Shown here in pieces: positions 43,159 to 51,303 of a DNA stretch of 64,000 nt; positions within the stretch are counted from its first letter, which is position 1; each line of letters begins with the position of its first letter. The notes under the pieces are model-generated. The model saw only the letters and a list, made by a program, of their open reading frames with translations, was not told the DNA's origin and made no database searches. The translations under genes and the position numbers were made by a program. This DNA is from Aristaeella hokkaidonensis (lineage in GTDB: Bacteria; Bacillota; Clostridia; Christensenellales; Aristaeellaceae): positions 62,001 through 126,000 of the forward strand of contig NZ_CP068393.1 of the NCBI RefSeq assembly GCF_018128945.1, given 5' to 3'.

Positions 43159-43282
43159 TCGGAAAACATGACAAAAGCATGAAGCAATTCTTATAAAAGA
43201 ATGATTTTTTTCGGGGAATGCCATTGACAGAAGGCAAAAAGGTCCTGAAGACATGCTTTTTTTGACTGAAAGACGAACTTTT

Positions 43283-43311
43283 TTGACGGGGAAACAGAAG
43301 ACGTACATTAT
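43283..43311 (+). promoter_or_regulatory. Promoter of the T-box leader
   Basis: TTGACG (43283-43288), 17 nt and CATTAT (43306-43311), just upstream of the leader RNA. Confidence 0.5.
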
Positions 43312-43317
43312 TTTTTG

Positions 43318-43611
43318 TTGACAAGACAGGGGGAAGAGCGTAAACTTCCGATAAAGGCCTTGAAGGAGAGGGCAACGGGTATCGGCTTTCAGAGACACGG
43401 CGGTTGGTGCAAGCCGTGGGAAGAGCCCGCGAGCTGTAGCTCCAGAGCCGGAAGGAAGAAAGCGAAGGCGCAAGTAGAACCTTCCCGTGACTGCCGCGTA
43501 AGGGCATAGAACCTGTTGGGGTTCAAGAGTGGCGGTGATGAGCCGCAATTTGAGTGGTACCGCGGGCTATTCAAGCTCGTCTCAAAGTCTAAACTTTGGG
43601 ACGGGCTTTTT
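43318..43611 (+). ncRNA. T-box riboswitch leader
   Basis: tRNA-sensing transcription-antitermination leader. The apical Stem I signature CAGAGACACGGCGGTTGGTG (43390-43409) with its closing GCAAGCCGTG is visible, as is the post-Stem I AAGTAGAACC (43471-43480). The T-box sequence AGTGGTACCGCG is at 43553-43564, and the terminator is at 43575-43611. Uncharged tRNA pairing with the TGGT part of the T-box would favour the antiterminator and switch on the gene at 43654. The specifier codon should lie in about 43419-43445; I could not fix its register and leave the amino acid unassigned. Confidence 0.92.
43575..43611 (+). terminator. Regulated terminator of the T-box leader
   Basis: A 14-bp stem with G-U pairs (43575-43588 with 43593-43606), loop CTAA and five Ts. 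It overlaps the region needed by the antiterminator. Confidence 0.9.
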
Positions 43612-43653
43612 CATTATCTTCACTTCGTTCAGGATGACACGGGAGGTAAGATC

Positions 43654-45951
43654 ATGGCACAGATGACGGGACTGAATTACAAGATTCAGGAGATGGCTCA
43701 CCGGATCCGGGAGCTGCGGGAAATTGAAAACTTCACGATTGCTGAAATGGCAATGAAGACCGGCGTGACCGAGCAGGAGTATATCGACTGCGAACTGGGC
43801 CGCTCCGACCTGAACTTTGCGTTTCTGTATCGCTGCGCGCTTGCCTTCGGCGTCGACGTCGGAGACATTATCGAAGGTTCCAGCCCGAACCTGAACTCCT
43901 TTACCGTGACCCGGCGGGGCGAAGGCCAGCGGATTGAGGAAGCCCATGACATGATTTACTACAACATGGCGGCTTCCTTCCGGAACAGGATTGCTGAGCC
44001 GCTGTACGTGCAGGCCGCCTACAGCGCGGAAGCCGAAAAGGAAGACATCAAGCTGACCACCCATGAAGGCCAGGAGTGCGATATCGTCATCGAAGGCCAG
44101 CTGAAGGTGCAGGTGGGCGAGCATATCAGCGTGCTGAATCCCGGCGATTCCATCTACTACGATTCCGGTACGCCTCACGGTATGATTGCCGTGGGCGGCC
44201 AGGACTGCCTGTTCTATGCCATCGTCCTGAATCCCACCGGCGCCCCGATCCCGGAACTGACCCCGGAAAAGGCCGTGCCCGGCACTGCCCTGCAGGAGTT
44301 CCCGGCAGAGAACGGCCGTACCCGTGTCTGGCACCGCTATGCGGACGTGGAAAAGGACGAAAACGGTACGCCCGTGAAGATTGCCTTCAAGAACACCGAG
44401 AAGTTCAACTTTGCCTTTGACGTGATCGACGCCATCGCGGATGAAGTGCCGAACAAGCTGGCGATGCTCCACCTGGACAAGGATAAGAATGAGCACCGCT
44501 TCACCTTCAACGATCTGAAACGCGCATCCAACCGCTGCGCGAACTATTTCAAATCCCTGGGCATCAAAAAGGGGGACCGGGTGCTGCTGGTGCTGAAGCG
44601 GCACTACCAGTTCTGGTTCTCGATTCTGGCCCTGGAAAAGATCGGTGCCATCGGCATTCCGGCGGTGGCTCAGCTGCAGGAGCACGACTTTGAATACCGG
44701 TTCAACGCAGCCGGAATCAAGGCTATTATCTGCACCGCGGACGGAGATACCGCCCACCAGGCAGACCTGGCCGCCAAGAACGCGCCGAGCCTGGAGCTGA
44801 AGCTGATCGTGAACGGAACACGGGAAGGCTGGCATACCTTTGATGAGGAATACCAGATGTATTCCACCCATTTCCACCGTACGGATGATACCCCCTGCGG
44901 CGACGACCTGATGCTGATGTATTTCACCTCCGGCACCACCGGATATCCGAAGATTGCCGCCCACAGCTACAAGCATCCCCTGGGACACCTGCATACCGCC
45001 AAGTACTGGCACTGCGTGAACCCGAACGGCCTGCACCTGACGATCTCCGATACAGGCTGGGCAAAGGCCGGCTGGGGCAAGATCTACGGCCAATGGCTGT
45101 GTGAGGCTGCCATCTTTGTATATGACTTCGACCGCTTTGATGCGGCGGACATCCTGCCGCTGTTCGCGAAGTACCATATCACCACCTTCTGTGCACCGCC
45201 CACCATGTGGCGGATGCTGATCAAGCAGGACCTGAGCAAGTACGATCTGTCTTCTGTGACACATGCGTCCAGCGCCGGCGAAGCGCTGAACCCGGAAGTG
45301 TTCCGGCAGATCGAGAAGCAGACCGGCCTGCAGGTTATGGAAGGCTTCGGCCAGACAGAAAGCACAATGATCATCGGCAACCTGGCAGGCGCGGATCACA
45401 AGCTGGGTTCCATGGGCAAGGTGGCGCCGATCTACAAGGTGGCGCTGCTGGATCCGGAAGGAAAAGAGGTTCCCGTCGGTACCTCCGGCGAGATCTGTGT
45501 GGATATCTCCAACGGTATCCCGATCGGTCTGTTCCGGGAGTATTACCGGGACGAGGAAAAGACCAAGGAAGTTATGCACGACGGCTGGTATCATACCGGT
45601 GACGTGGCCTGGTGCGATGAAGACGGCTTCTACTGGTATGTGGGCCGCGCGGACGACGTGATCAAGTCCAGCGGCTACCGGATCGGACCGTTCGAAATCG
45701 AGAGCGTAATCATGGAACTGCCCTACGTGCTGGAATGCGGCGTCAGCGCTGCGCCTGACGAAGTCCGCGGCCAGGTAGTCAAGGCCAGCATCGTGCTGAC
45801 CAAGGGTACTGAGCCCACGGAAGAACTGAAAAAGGAAATCCAGAACTACGTCAAGCAGCATACCGCTCCCTACAAGTATCCCCGTATCGTTGTGTTCCGG
45901 GATGAACTGCCCAAGACGGTTTCCGGAAAGATCCAGAGGGCACTGCTGTGA
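43654..45951 (+). CDS. XRE-cupin-acyl-CoA synthetase fusion under T-box control
   Basis: 765 residues with three parts. An XRE helix-turn-helix covers about residues 10-72 (IRELREIENFTIAEMAMKTG). A cupin domain follows at about 110-190 (HEGQECDIVIEGQLKVQVG, then PGDSIYYDSGTPHGM). A full ANL adenylate-forming ligase of the acetyl/medium-chain acyl-CoA synthetase type starts at about 220: MYFTSGTTGYPKIAAHSY (AMP loop), GWYHTGDVAWCDEDG (hinge Asp) and PKTVSGKIQRALL with the catalytic lysine at the C-terminus. It activates a carboxylic acid as acyl-CoA; the acid is unknown. GGGAGGTAAGATC precedes the ATG. Control by a tRNA-sensing leader points to an amino-acid-related acid. Confidence 0.85.
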   Translation: MAQMTGLNYKIQEMAHRIRELREIENFTIAEMAMKTGVTEQEYIDCELGRSDLNFAFLYRCALAFGVDVGDIIEGSSPNLNSFTVTRRGEGQRIEEAHDMIYYNMAASFRNRIAEPLYVQAAYSAEAEKEDIKLTTHEGQECDIVIEGQLKVQVGEHISVLNPGDSIYYDSGTPHGMIAVGGQDCLFYAIVLNPTGAPIPELTPEKAVPGTALQEFPAENGRTRVWHRYADVEKDENGTPVKIAFKNTEKFNFAFDVIDAIADEVPNKLAMLHLDKDKNEHRFTFNDLKRASNRCANYFKSLGIKKGDRVLLVLKRHYQFWFSILALEKIGAIGIPAVAQLQEHDFEYRFNAAGIKAIICTADGDTAHQADLAAKNAPSLELKLIVNGTREGWHTFDEEYQMYSTHFHRTDDTPCGDDLMLMYFTSGTTGYPKIAAHSYKHPLGHLHTAKYWHCVNPNGLHLTISDTGWAKAGWGKIYGQWLCEAAIFVYDFDRFDAADILPLFAKYHITTFCAPPTMWRMLIKQDLSKYDLSSVTHASSAGEALNPEVFRQIEKQTGLQVMEGFGQTESTMIIGNLAGADHKLGSMGKVAPIYKVALLDPEGKEVPVGTSGEICVDISNGIPIGLFREYYRDEEKTKEVMHDGWYHTGDVAWCDEDGFYWYVGRADDVIKSSGYRIGPFEIESVIMELPYVLECGVSAAPDEVRGQVVKASIVLTKGTEPTEELKKEIQNYVKQHTAPYKYPRIVVFRDELPKTVSGKIQRALL

Positions 45952-46421
45952 TTGATTCCACACTGTGCTATCTTTACCGCGGGGATGAGGTGCTGATGAT
46001 GCACCGGACGCGGAAAAAGAATGATATGAACCACGACAAGTGGGTTGCCATCGGCGGCCGCTTTGAGGACAAGGAAAGCCCGGAGGACTGCGCGCTCCGC
46101 GAGGTGTGGGAGGAAACCGGGCTGACCATGACCTCCTGGCGTTACCGGGGGATCGTGACTTTCGTCAGCGACCAGTATGAAACGGAACGGATGCATCTGT
46201 TTACTTCCGATGCGTACACGGGCGAACTGACGGACTGTGACGAGGGCGAGCTGGTATGGATGAAAAAGAAAGATCTGGATGCGCTGCCCCAATGGGAAGG
46301 AGACCGGGTTTTCCACCGGCTGCTGGATGAAGAGATCCCGTTTTTCTCCCTGAAACTTGTATACAGCGGAGAAAAACTGGTGTCCGCTGTGCTGAACGGG
46401 AAACAAAATCTGTACAAATGA
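45948..46421 (+). CDS. NUDIX hydrolase, MutT/8-oxo-dGTPase-like
   Basis: 157 residues starting at GTG 45948, which overlaps the ligase stop (GTGA), so the pair is translationally coupled and falls under the T-box as well. The Nudix box is GRFEDKESPEDCALREVWEE followed by TGL (near residues 37-59), with the metal-binding REVWEE glutamates intact. The N-terminal LCYLYRGDEVLMMHRTRKKND resembles 8-oxo-dGTP diphosphatases of Firmicutes. Coupling to an acyl-CoA ligase also leaves room for a CoA or nucleotide by-product substrate, but this is inference. Confidence 0.85.
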   Translation: MIDSTLCYLYRGDEVLMMHRTRKKNDMNHDKWVAIGGRFEDKESPEDCALREVWEETGLTMTSWRYRGIVTFVSDQYETERMHLFTSDAYTGELTDCDEGELVWMKKKDLDALPQWEGDRVFHRLLDEEIPFFSLKLVYSGEKLVSAVLNGKQNLYK

Positions 46422-46457
46422 CATAGGCCTATCTAAGCTGATAAAAGATTGCAAGGC

Positions 46458-46487
46458 TTGACAAATAACGGATTATGATGTTAAATT
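46458..46487 (+). promoter_or_regulatory. Promoter of the GT2 glycosyltransferase gene
   Basis: Perfect TTGACA (46458-46463), 18 nt and TAAATT (46482-46487). Confidence 0.65.
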
Positions 46488-46553
46488 AGCCCGTTACGTG
46501 TTTTTGTGTGTGACAGGGCCGGTGCCCTGTGGGTTTGTAGGAGGAGAAGGAAA

Positions 46554-47864
46554 GTGGAGTTCATCAGGATACTCCTTGAAACACTGGCGGGGGTATGCAG
46601 CTTCTTTCTGACATTCATCATGGTCTACCAGATCGTGATTGGTTTTTTCGGTTTCAAAAAAGCAAAGAAAGATTACGCTGATCATGATCCGGAATCCCGG
46701 TTTTTGGTGCTGGTTCCCGCTCATAATGAGGAGAAAGTCATCGGGGATATCATCCAGAACCTGAACGATATGGATTATCCCAAAGAACTGTACGATTTTT
46801 ATATCATTGCCGATAACTGCACGGATAATACAGCCGAAGTGGCCCGGAATCTCGGCGCGAACGTGATCGAGACCTGCAAGGAATCCCCGGACGCTCCGAC
46901 CGGCAAGCCTATTGCCCTGAAGAAGGCGCTGCAGGCTATCGGTGATTATCAGGACCGCTATGATCTGATGATGATCTTTGACGCGGATAACCTGATGGAT
47001 ACCAATATGTTCCGCGAAGTGAACAGCCAGTATCTGGACAAGGGGAAACCGGATTTCATCCAGTGCTACCTGGGCGCCAAGAACAAGAAGGGCGTTGTGG
47101 CCTGGTTCTACTACACCGGATATACGCTGACGAACCGTTTCTTCGACCTGGCTAAATACAGGCTGGGCCTGAACTGCGCTATCGGCGGTACGGGATTTGC
47201 GATGACCACATCCTACCTGTACAAGCGGGGTGGCTGGACTACCATGTCCCTGACCGAAGACTTCGAAATCCAGGTGGAAGCGACGCTGGAAGGCCGCCGG
47301 ATCCTGTGGAACCATTATACCCGGGTGTATGACGAAAAGCCCACCTCTCTGCTGGCTTCCATCCGGCAGAAGATCCGCTGGGGACAGGGCCACTGGTACG
47401 TGGCATTGCATAACACCGGAAAGACGTTCCGTGCGCTTTCAGACGGAAGAATCAGCTTCTGGGAGTTCCTGAGCCTGCTGACCTATATGTACAGCATCGC
47501 GGCTTATGTGGTGGCTGCTGTACAGCTGGTGGTGACTACCGCACTTTGCCTGGTGGTGCCTGGCAGACAATTCTTCGATGTTTCCCTGAGCGGTCTGCTC
47601 ATCGGCGGTCTCCTGTTTGGCTACACTTACCTGTTCCTGTTCTATGTGGCTGACTGGATGGACAACCGGATCCGTTTCAGCTTCCGGACCATTCCGGTAA
47701 TGATCGGCGGTTTCTTTGCCAATCTGATCGTAGGTATCTTCAATGAGATTGTCGGTCTGATCCGCTGCGGTGATCAGCAGCACTGGGTGAAGACCGAGCA
47801 CGCCATCGAGGCGAAAACAGTGCAGGAGCGTCAGCAGGTACAGCTGCGCGGCAAGGCTGCATAA
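46554..47864 (+). CDS. Membrane glycosyltransferase family 2 (processive synthase type)
   Basis: 436 residues starting at GTG 46554 after AGGAGGAGAAGG. An N-terminal membrane segment (LETLAGVCSFFLTFIMVYQI) precedes a cytoplasmic GT-A domain with FLVLVPAHNEEKVIGDII, the metal-binding IFDADNLMD (near residue 143), the acceptor-site LTEDFEI and the QxxRW motif IRQKIRWGQGHW. At least three C-terminal membrane segments follow. This layout is shared by hyaluronan, cellulose and poly-GlcNAc synthases, so a polysaccharide or glycolipid product is likely, but the sugar cannot be told. It has its own promoter and terminator. Confidence 0.85.
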   Translation: MEFIRILLETLAGVCSFFLTFIMVYQIVIGFFGFKKAKKDYADHDPESRFLVLVPAHNEEKVIGDIIQNLNDMDYPKELYDFYIIADNCTDNTAEVARNLGANVIETCKESPDAPTGKPIALKKALQAIGDYQDRYDLMMIFDADNLMDTNMFREVNSQYLDKGKPDFIQCYLGAKNKKGVVAWFYYTGYTLTNRFFDLAKYRLGLNCAIGGTGFAMTTSYLYKRGGWTTMSLTEDFEIQVEATLEGRRILWNHYTRVYDEKPTSLLASIRQKIRWGQGHWYVALHNTGKTFRALSDGRISFWEFLSLLTYMYSIAAYVVAAVQLVVTTALCLVVPGRQFFDVSLSGLLIGGLLFGYTYLFLFYVADWMDNRIRFSFRTIPVMIGGFFANLIVGIFNEIVGLIRCGDQQHWVKTEHAIEAKTVQERQQVQLRGKAA

Positions 47865-47876
47865 GAAAGACATAAT

Positions 47877-47907
47877 AAAACCGGGATGCGATTGCATCCC
47901 GGTTTTT
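47877..47907. terminator. Bidirectional terminator between GT2 and pyrH
   Basis: A perfect 13-bp stem AAAACCGGGATGC (47877-47889) with its complement (47894-47906), loop GATT, T-run after and A-run before. Confidence 0.9.
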
Positions 47908-47921
47908 CGTATGCGGTTGAA

Positions 47922-48632
47922 TCAGGGATGAACGAAGGTACCGATATCGCTGCCTTCCAGTACCCTGAGCAGGTTTTCCGGATCATCCAGGCCGAAGACG
48001 CGGACCATGGGAACTTTGTTCTCCGCGCAGAGGGCGAAGGCGGAAGCATCCATGACCTTGAGCCCCCTGGCCAGGGCGTCGGTATAAGTGATGTCCTTGA
48101 TCAGGGTGGCGGTGGGATCTTTCATCGGATCGGCGGTATAGACGCCGTCGATGTTCTTGGCCATCAGGACCGCGTCCACTTCCATCTCAATGGCACGGAG
48201 CGCCACGCCGGAGTCGGTGGAGAAGAAGGGGTTGCCGGTGCCGCAGGCGAAGAGCACAACCCGGCCCTCGGACAGGTGACGGCGGGCGGCCATGGCGTTG
48301 AATGGCTCAGCAAAGCGGTTCATATCCACGGCGGACTGCACGATGGCATCCAGGCCGGCCTTGCGCAGGGCATCCGCTACGCACAGGCAGTTGATGACCG
48401 TGCCCAGCATACCCATCTGATCGGCGGTTACCGCGTCCATATTTGCCGCGGGGCCCTGACGGCCGCGCCAGATGTTGCCGGCGCCGATGACGATGCCGAC
48501 TTCCACACCCATATCATGCATCCTGCGAACGATGGATGCGACTTCGTTAACTTTTTCAAAATCAAAGAGATCGGAGCCGGATTTGAGCGCTTCACCGCTG
48601 AGCTTCAGCAGGATCCGGTGATATACAGCCAT
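47922..48632 (-). CDS. pyrH: UMP kinase
   Basis: Amino-acid-kinase-fold enzyme making UDP from UMP. 236 residues, the usual length, with start ATG 48632 after GGGAGGCATTAT. Motifs: RILLKLSGEALKSG (residues 6-19), IGAGNIWRGRQG, DAVTADQMGMLGTVIN, FACGTGNPFFSTDSGVALRA and VMDASAFALCAENKVPMVRV. PyrH is usually next to tsf and frr, but here it stands alone facing a GT2 gene. Confidence 0.96.
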   Translation of the reverse strand: MAVYHRILLKLSGEALKSGSDLFDFEKVNEVASIVRRMHDMGVEVGIVIGAGNIWRGRQGPAANMDAVTADQMGMLGTVINCLCVADALRKAGLDAIVQSAVDMNRFAEPFNAMAARRHLSEGRVVLFACGTGNPFFSTDSGVALRAIEMEVDAVLMAKNIDGVYTADPMKDPTATLIKDITYTDALARGLKVMDASAFALCAENKVPMVRVFGLDDPENLLRVLEGSDIGTFVHP

Positions 48633-48717
48633 ATAATGCCTCCCAAATGTATTTTTAACAGTATAACATGATTTCGGCCCCGGGAAAAGAGGCGAATGCC
48701 ACGGATCATCCAGGGGG

Positions 48718-49218
48718 TCAGACCCATTCTTCCGTATTGCTTGCTTCTGTGATGCCATACCGGCGGTATATCACTTCTTTTGCCTTCATGACCTGGCTGT
48801 ATCCCACATCGCCCCAGTTCAGGAGGGCTGCGGCTTTTTCCGGGGCAACCAGCAGGCGGTCGTAGGTTTTGCCGTTATCAGGATCCGGCTGCTTTTTGCC
48901 GATCTTCCGGATCAATGCCGCCATCCTGACCTGGGCATATGCGGGTGTGCCGTTTCCTTCGTTCACCAGCTGGTAACCGATATATACGGGCGTTTCGATC
49001 TCTGTATTCACTTCTTCCAGAAGCTCGCGGCGGCAGGTGCCTTCTATTCCGTTATCATAGACCTCGGGACGGCCGCCGGCCAGCGAGTATTTGATTCTGT
49101 CCGGTTTCTTTTCAACACGCAGCATGACGCGGCCTTCCCGGTCCAGCATGATGCAGTATACCTGCCGGACTGCCATTTCCGCCGGTACAGCTTCCGCGAC
49201 CCAGTCGATTTTTGTCAT
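48718..49218 (-). CDS. NUDIX hydrolase
   Basis: 166 residues. Start ATG 49218 is preceded by GGGAGAAG, while the open frame upstream lies inside the macrodomain gene and has no family features. The Nudix box reads GRPEVYDNGIEGTCRRELLE then EV (near residues 47-69). VRQVYCIMLDREGRVMLRVEKKP is the usual first strand. It starts 17 bases after the macrodomain gene, same strand, so the pair probably forms an operon. ADP-ribose is a reasonable substrate guess from that context; the sequence alone does not settle it. Confidence 0.75.
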   Translation of the reverse strand: MTKIDWVAEAVPAEMAVRQVYCIMLDREGRVMLRVEKKPDRIKYSLAGGRPEVYDNGIEGTCRRELLEEVNTEIETPVYIGYQLVNEGNGTPAYAQVRMAALIRKIGKKQPDPDNGKTYDRLLVAPEKAAALLNWGDVGYSQVMKAKEVIYRRYGITEASNTEEWV

Positions 49219-49234
49219 GCGTACTTCTTCTCCC

Positions 49235-50005
49235 TTACGCGAGGAGATCCTGCCATACAGCCAGGCTGCTGCCTTTCGGCACAGTAAAGATGACCCGCCG
49301 GATACAGGTTTCCTTCTGCAGGAATGCAGCCGCCGTCCGGAAGGTAATTTCAGCTGCGCGATCCTGCGGAAAACGGGAACCGTCGGAGAGACTGCAGAAG
49401 GCAATGGAGTGCAGATCATTGTTTTCAGCAAGCTCCAGGCAGGAGCGACAGCAGGAGGCCAGCAAGGCTTCTGCTTCTGCAGTAATATCGCCCTCAATAA
49501 CCGGTGCAACTGTATGCAGCACATATCTGGCGGGAAGATTGAAGCCGGGAGTGATTTCTGCCCGTCCTGCAGGCTCTTCCCGGTCCTGCATCAGCTCATG
49601 ACAGGCCAGGCGCAGCTGCACACCGCTCATGGTATGGATGATATTGTCAATGCAGTCGTGGCAGGGCTGAAAGCATCCCAGAAGCCGGCTGCTGGCCGCA
49701 TTGACGATGGCGTCACATCTGAGAGCTGTGATATCTCCCTGCCAGAGGACAAGCCGGCTGTCTTTCGCACAGGGCGGCAGGCTTTCCGCCTCCACAATCC
49801 CTTTTTCTTCCGCCATCTCCCGCAGAAAGGCGTCCTGAACCTGCAGAAACTTCTCTGTGACCGGCATGGGTGGGCGGACGTTCATCAGGCTGCGTAAAAG
49901 CCGCCACTGGCGATCCGGCGTATAAGGAAACACAGGGTACTGATACTGCGGCATTTCCTCCAGCAGCGCACGGATCAGCCAGACCCGTCTTTGCTTCTGA
50001 TTCAT
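49235..50005 (-). CDS. Zinc-type macrodomain protein-ADP-ribose hydrolase
   Basis: 256 residues. A helical N-terminal extension of about 80 residues precedes the macrodomain (LVLWQGDITALRCDAIVNAA near residue 85, the ADP-ribose-binding GDIT and NAA motifs). The insert CFQPCHDCIDNIIHTMSGVQ followed by LRLAC matches the cysteine/histidine zinc loop of macrodomains associated with class M sirtuins, which remove ADP-ribose from proteins. No sirtuin or lipoate ligase gene is adjacent; instead a NUDIX gene follows at once. The start ATG at 50005 has only a weak upstream purine stretch. Confidence 0.82.
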   Translation of the reverse strand: MNQKQRRVWLIRALLEEMPQYQYPVFPYTPDRQWRLLRSLMNVRPPMPVTEKFLQVQDAFLREMAEEKGIVEAESLPPCAKDSRLVLWQGDITALRCDAIVNAASSRLLGCFQPCHDCIDNIIHTMSGVQLRLACHELMQDREEPAGRAEITPGFNLPARYVLHTVAPVIEGDITAEAEALLASCCRSCLELAENNDLHSIAFCSLSDGSRFPQDRAAEITFRTAAAFLQKETCIRRVIFTVPKGSSLAVWQDLLA

Positions 50006-50231
50006 TCGCTTTCACGCACCCTTTGCAGATGTTTTGATGAACACTCCATTCATATTAGCATGTTACCCGGGACAGGACAAGAATCCGGCAGAAGATTGGC
50101 GGATCACATACTGTATATATCAGTCGTATCCGGCTTTTTTCATACTTTCGGTAGGTTCCTGTTCTCCTGAGTTTATGATATGATGAAATATAACTGATTC
50201 AGCGCATGAAAGTGAACAGGGGAGACATGAT

Positions 50232-50546
50232 ATGGCGTCGAGCAGGGAATACCTGGATTTTATCCTGGAGCAGCTTTCGGGTTTGGAGAATGTGACCTGG
50301 AAGGCAATGATGGGGGAGTACATCATTTACTGGCGCGGAAAGATCGTCGGGGGGATCTATGATGACCGGTTCCTGATCAAACCCACAAAATCCGCCGTTG
50401 CGATGATGCCGGACGCTGAACGGGAGCTTCCCTATGAGGGGGCAAAGGAAATGCTGCTGGCAGACGTGGACAACCGGGTGTTCCTGGAAGAACTGCTGGA
50501 AGCGATGTACGATGAGCTTCCGGCACCGAAGCAAAAGAAGAAGTGA
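50232..50546 (+). CDS. TfoX/Sxy N-terminal-domain protein
   Basis: 104 residues consisting only of the TfoX N-terminal domain (YLDFILEQLSGLENVTWKAM, MGEYIIYWRGKIVGGIYDDR, FLIKPTKSA). In proteobacteria full-length TfoX controls competence; stand-alone Firmicutes versions have no proven role. AGGGGAGACATGAT precedes the ATG. A lysine-rich tail (KQKKK) ends the protein. Confidence 0.8.
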   Translation: MASSREYLDFILEQLSGLENVTWKAMMGEYIIYWRGKIVGGIYDDRFLIKPTKSAVAMMPDAERELPYEGAKEMLLADVDNRVFLEELLEAMYDELPAPKQKKK

Positions 50547-50586
50547 ACCCAGGGGAGGAGAGCAAAAAGAAACCGCATAAATCGAC

Positions 50587-50634
50587 TCTACGGATCGTGG
50601 ATTCCGCCTTTCCACCATATTCTACGGTTCGTGG
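50587..50634. repeat. Direct repeat pair upstream of the XRE gene
   Basis: TCTACGGATCGTGG (50587-50600) and TCTACGGTTCGTGG (50621-50634) match at 13 of 14 bases and start 34 bp apart, 50 to 100 bases before the XRE gene. Possible regulator-binding sites. Confidence 0.45.
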
Positions 50635-50686
50635 GTGTGAATGAAAAACAGACAGCAGGATAATCAATCCCGGAAGGAGGAACACG

Positions 50687-51301
50687 ATGGACCAGGTCAT
50701 AATCGGGCGCTTCATTGCCGAAGAACGGAAGAAGAAAGGCTATACCCAGAAGCAGCTGGCAGAGAAACTGAATATCAGCGACAAGACAATCTCCAAATGG
50801 GAGTGCGGCAACGGATTCCCGGAAGTATCCCTGCTGCTTCCGCTGTGCGGGGAGCTGGGTATTACCGTCAATGATCTGCTGTCCGGAGAACTTGTTTCGG
50901 GAGAAGATTATCAGAAAAAGGCGGAGGACAATATGGTGGAAATGATCAAAGAAAGAGAAGCAAACAAAAAGCAGTTTGTGTTAACGCTTATCCTGGGCGG
51001 CGTATCGCTGGTTTCCTTCCTTACGCTGCTGATTGTGGTGTGTGTGTATACAAATGTGATCCCGCAGAACGTGAAAATCGTCCTGATTACCATTGCATGC
51101 GTGATTTTTGCAGTCGGCTGCATTGCTGTTATGGCAGGGCAGCAGAAGATCGGGTATTATCAGTGCGCAAAGTGCGGGCAGACCTTCGTGCCGAAGTTCT
51201 GGGCACATACGTTCGGATTCAATCTGATTTCAAAAAGACACCTGAAGTGCCCGCACTGCGGGGAAAAATCCTGGTGCCGTAAAGTGATGGGAAGAGAGTA
51301 G
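50687..51301 (+). CDS. Membrane-anchored XRE regulator with C-terminal zinc ribbon
   Basis: 204 residues. The N-terminal XRE domain (IIGRFIAEERKKKGYTQKQL, then NISDKTISKWECGNGFPEVS) is followed by a short linker and two membrane segments (FVLTLILGGVSLVSFLTLLIVVC-like, and VLITIACVIFAVGCIAVMAG). A final zinc ribbon has YQCAKCGQTF and LKCPHCGEKSWC cysteine pairs. Such proteins sit at the membrane with the DNA-binding domain inside. Targets are unknown; the direct repeats upstream make autoregulation plausible. AAGGAGG precedes the ATG and the GNAT gene follows after two bases. Confidence 0.8.
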   Translation: MDQVIIGRFIAEERKKKGYTQKQLAEKLNISDKTISKWECGNGFPEVSLLLPLCGELGITVNDLLSGELVSGEDYQKKAEDNMVEMIKEREANKKQFVLTLILGGVSLVSFLTLLIVVCVYTNVIPQNVKIVLITIACVIFAVGCIAVMAGQQKIGYYQCAKCGQTFVPKFWAHTFGFNLISKRHLKCPHCGEKSWCRKVMGRE

Positions 51302-51303
51302 AG

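Noticed and set aside
43582..45963. Open reading frame of nearly 800 codons antisense to the XRE-cupin-ligase gene
   Set aside because: It mirrors the codon pattern of the real gene, has no ribosome site or family motifs, and spans the T-box terminator. Similar long antisense frames lie opposite typA, the fructan binding protein and other genes.
49219..49524. Longer NUDIX protein starting inside the macrodomain gene
   Set aside because: The first 102 codons are an out-of-frame reading of the macrodomain gene. GGGAGAAG before ATG 49218 marks the real start.
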